Assembly (NCBI GenBank): GCA_038501195.1
Contig: JBBPUQ010000002.1
Location: 2,418,001 to 2,482,000 of the forward strand
Origin: Nemania diffusa
Taxonomy: Eukaryota; Ascomycota; Sordariomycetes; Xylariales; Xylariaceae
Length of the DNA: 64,000 bases
Direction: 5' to 3'
Part shown: one piece after another, positions 55,955 to 64,000 of the stretch
Position numbering within the stretch: position 1 is the first letter of the stretch
Layout: every line of letters starts with the position of its first letter
Position numbers and translations under genes: made by a program
The notes under the pieces: generated by a model
Told to the model about the DNA's origin: nothing
Databases searched by the model: none
Seen by the model: only the letters and a program-made list of their open reading frames with translations

Positions 55955-58298
55955 TTAAAAATTCATTGGGGATAAAGGTTTGATAGGAGACAATGGCCGC
56001 AGCTCCCGAGTTTGTGGTTGTCCAGGAGCATCTCGGTCAACGGACAAGGCCGCCGAAGAAGACGAATAATCGACAGTTAGGTTTCCGCTCGATTCACTAG
56101 AAGCCAGTGTCTTTTTTCTCAGTTTCCCATTCTGTACCTCGGTAGTGTGTAACGAAGTCTTGCTGCCGTCCGAAGAAGAGAGAACGCGATCATCATGAGA
56201 TTCAGCACTGTTAGGAGGTCGTCGATCTCCAGCAAGACCCCGTGGTAGAGGCTGCTGAAAGAGTTTGTACTCCTCTTCAATGTATTTGGCTTCGTTCTTG
56301 CAGCCCTGCCAGCACAACCGCCAATCACAAACGAGAAATTTGAAGCAAAAAGCATCTATCTTCATGCAGGGCTGAAAGCAAATGCAAAGATTTCGAAAAT
56401 CCATCTTGTTCTTGTCGGAATGGGCTAATAGCAAGCTGAGGTGGCAAGTAACAGCGAAAAGCAAGTAGTATTTGAACGGAGGAAGATTAGAGAGTTCCTC
56501 GATGAGCATTTGTGGAACCTTTTCGGATCCAGCACAATTTCGAGCAATTCGCTCTTGCGCATCCTTCGGGAACAGTTCATCAGGCAACTCACGTAGCCAA
56601 GCTTTGAGCATGGAACCGATAATATTTATATCGTAGAGGTCATCTTGCGCGAAGAGATCGACGTCGTATTCTTGAGTTAGGTTAGAATAGAGATCGGTAA
56701 ACGACAAGATCAGTGCACATACCCTCATCAAATTTTCTCTGCCATTTTTTTATTTGGGGGCCACTTCCAGGCACCCGGTAGAGACCCTCTACGTCGGTTC
56801 CATTGAAGTTGAGGTAGTCTATGGCCCGCCAAGGGAAGGCGGGCATCCAAAATTCGGTCTTGTCCCGCGATTCCTCCAATCTCTTCGAAATCCTCGTCAG
56901 GCGTGTTTGTTCCACCAGCGGTAGGTTAATAACTTTCGGGACATAATGCTCGTCATCCACTACCGGTTCCCTCTCGACTGTGCTCACGCTGCGAACACTC
57001 TTTCCAAATAAGCCCTTGCTGATCATATCGGCTGCTCTGCTACCCGAACTTCTAAGGCCGCCGAAAAAGGTAGATCCACCGCTATCTTTGATAGAGGGAG
57101 GTTGGCTCCTATTCTCTTTATCATTCCGGTATTCTTTATTTGGCGGCATATCACGAACAGCCCGATCGGCTGAATGGTTGCGCGTGGATGAATTCATCAT
57201 CTGTCTAAAATGTCTGTCATGGGATTCTGGGTGAATTGGAGCTGTCTTCAAAGGGAGGTGCTCATCAAAAGTATCAGATTTCTCTTCGTCGGGCAATTGA
57301 ATTGTGACATTCTGCTGGGAATATTGGTCATCTTGCTCCTTAAATGATCTATTACGCCCCAGTAATGTAAATGGTTTAGGCTTGTTCTTTCTCAAAGTCG
57401 TCGGATCGTGATCGGCAGTGATTGGTAAGGAGACGTCTGATTTCGATGGTAGAACAGGCGCAGGTTTCTGGATAGGTACGTCGGGAGATGATCGACCTGA
57501 TAGATAAGAGTATTAGCATCTACACAAAGATGATTGCCAGGCAGTAATCATCCATGCCCCCTCGCGTGACGCACCAGAGTACTTAGAGGCCTTGCTAGGG
57601 ACTCTCTCTGCCATTATAGGTAAATCGACGCCCCGAGATATGGCATCACTGTTGCTGGCGGTGTGAGTATGGTGAAGCTGATTATTAGACTTCGATCCCT
57701 TTCCGAAGTTGAAGAAACGGCTACCACTCCTCGTGTGCTTCTCTTCAGTGTGACCGGAGTTCTGAGACAAGATGGGTGACGTCGCAGATTGTTTGATGGT
57801 GGGCGCAGCAGGCGGCAGGTGGTGCTGTGAGTTTTGATTAGAATAGTTGGTTTGCTGTCGGACGAGATGCGTATCGTCGGCAGAGCGCAGAGGCGACGGC
57901 ACCGGGTGCGCCTCGACGAGCTGCGACCGGGGCTCCCCTTGCTGGGTTTGTGGCCGCCGCGATGGGTTGAATTTGCTGAATGGGGAGCGAGGCGACTTGG
58001 GCGACTTGTTCGAGAGGCTTGGTGGTGGTGACAGGACTTGAAGGGAATTGTCGGGGGCGAATAAAGAATGCGGGCTTGGGCTTGGTCTGTCTCTGGTTCC
58101 CGGGACAGTGGATTCAGGAGAACTACGAGCAGTGGCAGTGGTGGCAGTGGTATTGGCAGTGGTATTGGCCGCGGTGGTAGTGATGGAGGTAGCGGCAGAG
58201 GTGGAGGGCGGGCCCTTCGAGTCGTCGTTACCAGCAGACACAGACGAGGAACCACCTTCAGCCAAAGCCAGCGGCTGAGGAGCGGACCTGCGTCCCAT
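55955..58298 (-). CDS. Rho GTPase-activating protein
   Basis: Three exons (58298..57575, 57496..56723 and 56670..55955), GT-AG introns, 2214 nt and 737 residues. The first ~450 residues are Ser/Pro/Thr-rich and disordered, with a low-complexity Thr/Ala run (TTTAANTTANTTATTATA). The RhoGAP domain starts at about residue 440: the arginine finger lies in EGLYRVPGSG; LYDINIIGSMLKAWLRELPDELFP and LPPFKYYLLFAVTCHLSLLLAHSDKNKM follow. The usual NLAIVFGP helix is replaced by NLCICFQPCMKID, and the region DAFCFKFLVCDWRLCWQGC is cysteine-rich. It would speed GTP hydrolysis on a Rho/Rac/Cdc42 protein in the cytosol; which one cannot be told. The exon 2-3 join falls inside the GAP domain. Confidence 0.88.
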
Positions 58299-58490
58299 TA
58301 TTGCATGTGCGGTGGCTTGCTACGGCCGGCGCAAGCCAATTCGAGCAATGGAGGGGGGGAGGAATCCCGGTACTATTGGCTCGCTGGCAGCCCAGCAGCG
58401 GGCATCAGACAGACAGGATTCGAAATAGACGACTCGTGCGCTCTGCCGCAGGCGGGAAGGCCGTGGCACGGAGCAGGCAGGCAGGCTGGA

Positions 58491-58512
58491 TGGCTGGCTG
58501 GCTGGCTGGCTG
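58491..58512. repeat. GGCT tetranucleotide repeat
   Basis: Five uninterrupted TGGC/GGCT units, preceded by related GCAGGCAGGCTGGA sequence, about 200 bp upstream of the RhoGAP start. Confidence 0.8.
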
Positions 58513-58767
58513 TCTCGTGCGTCGATGGAATGCTGTATCAGAATGCCTATCAGAATGTCTGGCTCCTAGGGGTGGTGTTAGGCTGGTTGCTGCTTGCGCG
58601 AGTGATTGGCAGCGGTAAAATGCGTCGTTAGATTATTGAAACTTGCGACAAAACACCCAAACACCCGCCAACATGGGCCAGGCCCAACACAGGAACAGGC
58701 GGCGCAAGGGGAATAAAGCCGACAAAGGTGTTTGTACGGCAGATCAGATGGACGAGTACACTAAACT

Positions 58768-58775
58768 ACCTAGGT
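58768..58775. repeat. ACCTAGGT palindrome (one of five exact copies)
   Basis: Part of a 12-bp palindrome CTACCTAGGTAG. Other exact copies of the core are at 18218, 26622, 59524 and 59832; all five lie between genes. Confidence 0.8.
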
Positions 58776-58977
58776 AGGTAGATAGGTGGACAGTCCGTCC
58801 AGTTGGTAGGAAACCGAGGAGGAAATTACTAGCTAGGAGATCCAGTTTAGTTTACCTAGATATCTGGCGTGCATATGTTCTGTTCTGTTACCCAAGCCAG
58901 GAATACCTAGTCTAGGTAGTTAATGGACTGCGTCGTATTCTGTATGAGGTAACAAACAGAGGGAGCGGGAGGGTCAA

Positions 58978-59001
58978 GGTTGGTTGGTTGGTTGGTTGGT
59001 T
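58978..59001. repeat. GGTT tetranucleotide repeat, six units
   Basis: Six GGTT units followed directly by ACCTACCTACCT, so the array runs into the dispersed ACCTACC-type sequence. Confidence 0.85.
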
Positions 59002-61874
59002 ACCTACCTACCTCTCACATAGGAGGTTCAACGGCTTGGCTGCCTGCCAATCAAGCACCAAGAGGAGAAGTACCTTAGGTATCTACATACATTAGGTACT
59101 TAGCGTAGATTCACTAAGGCAGGTGGATACATACCCAGGTACCGTACCTAGGGGTTGGGAAGCAGGAAACGCCGTACCTACATATAGAGAAAACCAAATT
59201 AGGTAACAATCGGTCTCGTATCCAGATGTATAATTAACGTAAGAAGCATCTATCTAATTCTAGATGGTAGGTAGATAATTGACCACAGAAAGTACATACC
59301 CAGGCGCATGGATTTATTCAAATCTGTACCCTAACAGGTAGGTACCTTAGATTTACATTTTAGTGTGCCCCTGAATGATTTGTGACAAAACACCCCGCAT
59401 TACACGCAGGAAGTAGTTAATCTACCTAATAGCAGTGCTATATAAAGTGCCTACGTCGGTTTTATCTAGGGGTTAGCATTGCCGAAAACCTGTCTAGGTG
59501 AATGCTCTTCAATACCAACAACTACCTAGGTAACGTGAGGAGGCATTACTACCTGCCTGGCGAGTAAGGATAGTTACCTTCCGCTCTGGGCTGGCGGTTT
59601 TCGAGATTTGGTACAAATTTGTTTGTCTCGATGCATCTCAAATGCAAACTACGCATATTTTATATATTACACGAGGTACGAAATATTTAAACATTATGTA
59701 GGTAACCTTAGTTAAGCTAGCTTAGGTAGACAACCCATTTTAAGATACAAGTCAAGTTGGCGATACTCGGCCTAACTCTCACTGTGTACCTAAGGTAGAT
59801 AGGTAAGCATACCAGATACGCATATACAGCTACCTAGGTAAGTAGACAGGTGCCTGCATAACGCAATCATAGGGATGTTTCTGTAGTAGTTCCCTATTCT
59901 AGAAGGTATGTTGATCTGATGTCTGAAGTCAGGTAATACGAGTACTTCTATATATATATGGGAATAATATGTGCCTGGCTATCTACAACTCAATTTATGC
60001 ATGCCATGCTTGCATCATCTGGGACGGACGGACGGGCCAGTACCTAAGCCAGTAGCCAGTATCTAGCGTCAATCATCCTGTAGGTACAATTTGTCTGGGG
60101 CTTCATCACATTCCTCATTCCTGCTGGCTGGTGGTCTAGCCAGCAACTTGTCTCATTCTTCTTTTGCATAGCATGTTTCTTATTCTCTTCTATTTTTATG
60201 GAATTCCTCATCGGGACACCCCTTGACGGTGATACGTGCATATTACAGAGAAGATCGGAGAGAGGTCTCCTCTCTGGTCCGTCTTGGTGTTTCCCGCAGC
60301 GCCAAGATGCCACACTTACAGGGGTCTTTGATGCACTGGTGACGAAAGTAGAAAAAAGGTCAGCAGGGGTTTCGTACTCTACACGCCGAAACACAAAGCC
60401 GCTTGAATTCTGAAACACGCTGACCACGCGTCTCGAAGGAAAGTAGCCAATGCTAAGTCCTTGCGCTACTATAAAGAGTCTCTAGGCAGATTATATATAG
60501 ATAGCGATAAATTACATACATTGGTATACAACTGTGCTCGGGCTGCACAGAATGACGTTTCTGGTTTGTAAAGACGAAGTATTCGTGTGCTAATGCAGAT
60601 ACACTGTCCATTAAACACTCTGCAATACAATATCCTCATATCTACTACTTATACGGTAAGATGCGAGTCGCCAAATCGGTGAACCCTTCGAGACACCACG
60701 CAGCGGCTTCGAGAAAACGGACAAACAACGCAAGACTGAATCAGTGCAACGTATCATTGCAACCAGTTTCGAACAATTTAGTTTTATACTCGGCTCCTTT
60801 TTCGCAGATTTTGGTTTTATAATGATAATAAATCCAATCAGCTGGCAGACATCGGGTCACGCGTCCTCGGAGCCTAGACAATGTCTACGTGTTCACTCAG
60901 GAGCCAGCAGCCGTACAGCTGTGGTGCAATGAATAATCCTAGTTTAATATAATTGAGTTAGTTACTCGTCCACACTCAGCGACAGATTTGATAAGACCAC
61001 TGGAACGTTGTCGGCGCTATTAATATACCTAAGAGGTATATCCATCTTCCACGATCAGTCCATCAATATAGTTTTGGAGCTTGCTGGGGAAACCTGGGAG
61101 AATAAGAACCTAATTAGATATTTGATAAAACTCGCTTTCGAAGGCACAAAAACAAGACTACAAGTCAATCAAAAGCCGTGAAACATCTACCATTACTTCA
61201 TTAGCTCACCACGACCATAGATGACCGAATGCAGGGCGGTCTTTTCATATACCAGTGCTTAGCAGCTTAGAGTGCTATGAATACCAAGAAGACGCCAGAA
61301 TAAATATATGTACATTTACTAGAAATGATATGATACCAGAGACATGGTGACCGCTGGCCTCGTACAATAGAAGAAGCCGGCTGCATACAATGCTCTCCAG
61401 CGATGAAATTAACGAATAGCGAATTTCTATGAGGAAATTAATAATACAATCGTTATGAATTTAAGGGCGCGGGATAAGATACTCAAAGCAAACATGCTAT
61501 TTGATCTAAGCCATATAATCAAGACGACAAAAATCTGAAAATGTTTAGATACTGGGAGTACTATTTCGATTACATAGGAGTCTAGCTGTATCCACAGCTG
61601 TAGTCGATAGGTGATGACAGAACAGAATGGCTCCACTCCCACTACAGGCAACCAACCAACCAGAACCTCCCATTCCAGCATCCAGCATCCGGCAACCAAC
61701 ATCCATCAGCTACCTTAGGTAGGTATCAGCAGCAGCCTAGAGCTGCAAAGAGGGGAGCTCTGAATTCATTTCTCTTGAATTGATGTATTAATCGTTTCCC
61801 CTTCATCTCGGCTTGCATCTCATATGCCTATGATCATCTAGAAAGTTTACAGTTTAAGTCACTGTTTATCTCCC

Positions 61875-62929
61875 ATGATGGCGGACTTAAAGCAGCTACC
61901 AGCAGAACTCCAGCTTGCTACGGCGGAGCATGTCAAATACATACAAAGTCTAGACACGAGGAAGGACGAATACAACTACTGGTTGACTGAGCACTTGCGC
62001 CTGAACGGGCTCTACTGGGGTCTGACTGCACTACATCTACTCCGGCATCCCGACGCCCTTCCCCGAGACGAGACCATTGATTTCGTGTTGTCATGTCAAC
62101 ATGAAAGTGGCGGGTTTGGCGCGGCCCCTGGACATGATGCGCACATGCTCTACACAGTGAGCGCCGTGCAGATCCTCGCCCTAGTCGACGCCTTTGACGA
62201 GCTCGAGAAGCGCGGCACGGGCAAGTTGAAAGTTGCGCAATGTGAGTCAGCTATACACCGTCGGCGCAATAACAGCCCGCCGCAGCGCTAACCCGCCTAT
62301 CAGTTATGGCAAATCTCCAGGATCGAGAAAAGGGCACCTTTGCCGGGGACGAGTGGGGAGAGGAAGACACCCGCTTCCTCTATGGTGCGCTGAACGCCCT
62401 GTCTCTTCTAGGTATGCTGCATCTCGTCGACGTCGAGAAGGCGGTGGCCCATGTCGCTGCCTGTGCCAACTTCGACGGGGGTTACGGCGTCAACCCGGGC
62501 GATGAGTCGCACTCCGGCCAGATCTTCACTTGCGTAGCTGCCCTGACTATAGCCAAGAGACAGGACCTAATCGATCAGGACAAATTGGCCGGGTGGCTGA
62601 GCGAACGACAAGTTCCGAACGGCGGTTTGAATGGCCGACCAGAGAAGCAAGAAGACGTCTGCTACAGCTGGTGGGTGCTGAGCAGTCTCTCCATGATCGG
62701 TCGGACACATTGGATTGATCAGGAGAAACTCATCCAATTCATTCTCCGTTGCCAAGACACCGAGCAGGGCGGCATTTCAGACCGACCAGGTAATATGGTC
62801 GATGTCTGGCACACTCTTTTTGGTCTCACAGGCTTGAGTCTCTTGGGTTACCCTGGCCTAGATGACATCGACCCTGTCTATTGCCTGCCGAAATCGACGG
62901 TAGAACGTGTGCTAGGCAAGTCTAAGTAG
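61875..62929 (+). CDS. BET2: geranylgeranyltransferase type II beta subunit (Rab prenylation)
   Basis: Beta subunit of Rab geranylgeranyltransferase, which with the alpha subunit (Bet4) and Rab escort protein adds geranylgeranyl groups to Rab C-termini. Exons 61875..62241 and 62304..62929 (62-nt GTGAGT intron) give 330 residues, the usual length. Prenyltransferase alpha-alpha repeats recur: CQHESGGFGAAPGHDAHMLYT, NFDGGYGVNPGDESHSGQIF, VPNGGLNGRPEKQEDVCYSW, DTEQGGISDRPGN. Zinc ligands are Asp and Cys in EDVCYSWW and His in DVWHTLFG. Two adjacent ATGs begin the frame; the first is used here. Confidence 0.95.
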
Positions 62930-64000
62930 CTAAATGCTATATGAGCTCGCTACTTCCTTCGCCATGCCAGACTATTCGGCTATAAACCCCAAATTGCGCT
63001 CGAAAAAGGTTTATCCGAGTGGCCTATCTATCCCTTACAATCTAATAACTCCTTAATTTTCCAATTGCGAGCATCCCCCCGGGCTGGTGAAAGATCAGCC
63101 CCAATGGCTATTGCATCCTTAGAGTTGAGGAAATCATAAAGGGTGAGTTGGAGACAAACAAATAAGACTTTACGCTAAGTCACTTGAGGTCAACATTATG
63201 TTTAATATGATTACTAGCCAATTATTTCTATTCACGTGGTAAATAGACAAGACGACCGATTTATGAAACATATCTCTAAAGCCTGAAATTAAATGGGCAA
63301 ACTAAGATAACCCGGAATATAATCTACACATATGTAAAGATATCACTCGGTTTGTGTATCAATTTATTATATTTCAATATAGTCTTTAACGTAAGGAATG
63401 TAAGTGGCAGCGCTAGACATTAGGAACAGCCAAGTAGCACAATGTGATAGCAGATGCTATTCTAGAAGTATATTATAAGTTTATGCAAGCTAAATATTAT
63501 CGTTCTACGTTCTGATTAGATGCTTAGATAATAGAGGTGTTGGCTCGAGGAAGTGGGAGATGTTGAAATATAAGGGGTTTCCATTAACTATCAAGGGCTT
63601 ACAATGGAATACTATCCAGCGTGCTCTTCTCTGTTTCTATTAGCCTGCAGTTGTTTTTTAATTTGTTTAATCTCCATACTTTTAACTTGGTTAAGAAAAG
63701 TCCCATTTTCTTCAGTACAGGCACGTCAAACCTAGTAGTATAATAATGTACGCAGCAAATACTTATATTGAGCAGCGCTACCTTTTCAATAAACATCGGC
63801 CCAAGTGCGAGAAATGAAGGCAAGAGAATTGGTAATGTCGCTCATATAGGGGCGGTGATTGTATCAATTATTCAAACATAAAGAGACAAATCCTCCCCGA
63901 TTCGGTCTTTACGTCTAGATGGGACCTGCAGGACTCGGGAATCAATGATATTGAACCCCAACCTTTATGCACACCTAATACCTACTTGGGCCTACATGTA
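62930..64000. other. AT-rich right end of window without recognised gene
   Basis: About 1.07 kb after BET2. A 74-codon minus-strand frame (63599-63823) shows no family features, and no start of a further gene can be supported before the window ends. Confidence 0.5.

Larger units (their letters stand above)
58299..61874. other. gene-poor tract, 3.6 kb, repeat-rich
   Basis: The largest gap in the window, between the RhoGAP 5' end and BET2. It holds two tetranucleotide arrays and three exact ACCTAGGT palindromes (58768, 59524, 59832), and many more CCTACC/GGTAGG words between 58750 and 59850. A 127-codon minus-strand frame (60044-60427) has no family features, so I do not call it. The part after 60500 is plain AT-rich sequence. 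A non-coding transcript or a spliced gene with very short exons could hide here, but I see no support. Confidence 0.5.

Noticed and set aside
60044..60427. 127-codon minus-strand frame in the gene desert
   Set aside because: No signal peptide, motif or coding-like splice structure; length is within chance for this composition.
1..64000. tRNA genes, CRISPR arrays, transposase or reverse transcriptase ORFs
   Set aside because: None seen on either strand; no TTCGA-loop context with cloverleaf potential, no regularly spaced repeats and no transposon protein motifs.

Overview
The window is a stretch of nuclear chromosome from a filamentous ascomycete (Pezizomycotina; probably a Sordariomycete, though the sequence alone does not prove the class). 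The evidence is short spliceosomal introns, mostly 45-80 nt, with CTAAC-like branch points; conserved eukaryotic genes on both strands at roughly one per 2.5 kb; fungal-type proteins such as a Cdc7/Sid1-like germinal centre kinase and a CSC1-type channel; and intergenic DNA strewn with ACCTAGGT/ACCTACC words. I found no tRNA, rRNA, transposon ORF or CRISPR array.

Layout. 0-10 kb: a trehalose-6-phosphate synthase complex subunit (minus, cut by the left edge), then the ribosome assembly factor RSA4 (minus, 15 exons), divergent from the meiotic MutS homologue MSH4 (plus). 10-24 kb is more accessory: a small cysteine-free secreted protein, a broken cysteine hydrolase of the isochorismatase family, an SprT-like metalloprotease, a flavin monooxygenase, a short-chain dehydrogenase, a secreted GH43 glycosidase and a type II membrane glycosyltransferase. 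23-31 kb: a CSC1/OSCA-type channel divergent from the mismatch-repair gene MSH3, then a doubtful small gene. 31-44 kb: a conserved zinc-finger protein of unknown role, the NEDD8-activating enzyme UBA3, TEL2 and a germinal centre kinase. 44-58 kb: PEX1, MCM7, RSM23 (mitoribosome), RRS1 (60S assembly) and a RhoGAP. 58.3-61.9 kb is a gene-poor tract with simple repeats and palindromes; it is followed by BET2 (Rab geranylgeranyltransferase beta) and a gene-free right end.

Functions. Most genes are housekeeping. The DNA-metabolism set (MSH4, MSH3, TEL2, MCM7) and the ribosome set (RSA4, RRS1, RSM23) stand out, but the order looks like normal fungal gene scatter and not a functional cluster. The monooxygenase and dehydrogenase share a strand but lack any backbone synthase, so no secondary-metabolite cluster is claimed.

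The most notable signal is in the introns. Of about 44 introns I could place by reading frame and protein homology, six need a GC donor instead of GT (MSH4 twice, UBA3, TEL2, the germinal centre kinase, MCM7). That is far above the roughly 1% usually reported for fungi. One of them carries an in-frame TGA that makes TEL2 look like two genes. Other oddities are 16-nt and 28-nt micro-exons in RSA4, an internal deletion plus stop in the cysteine hydrolase, an apparent 1-bp frameshift in the kinase, and sharp GC-rich codon blocks inside otherwise moderate-GC genes.
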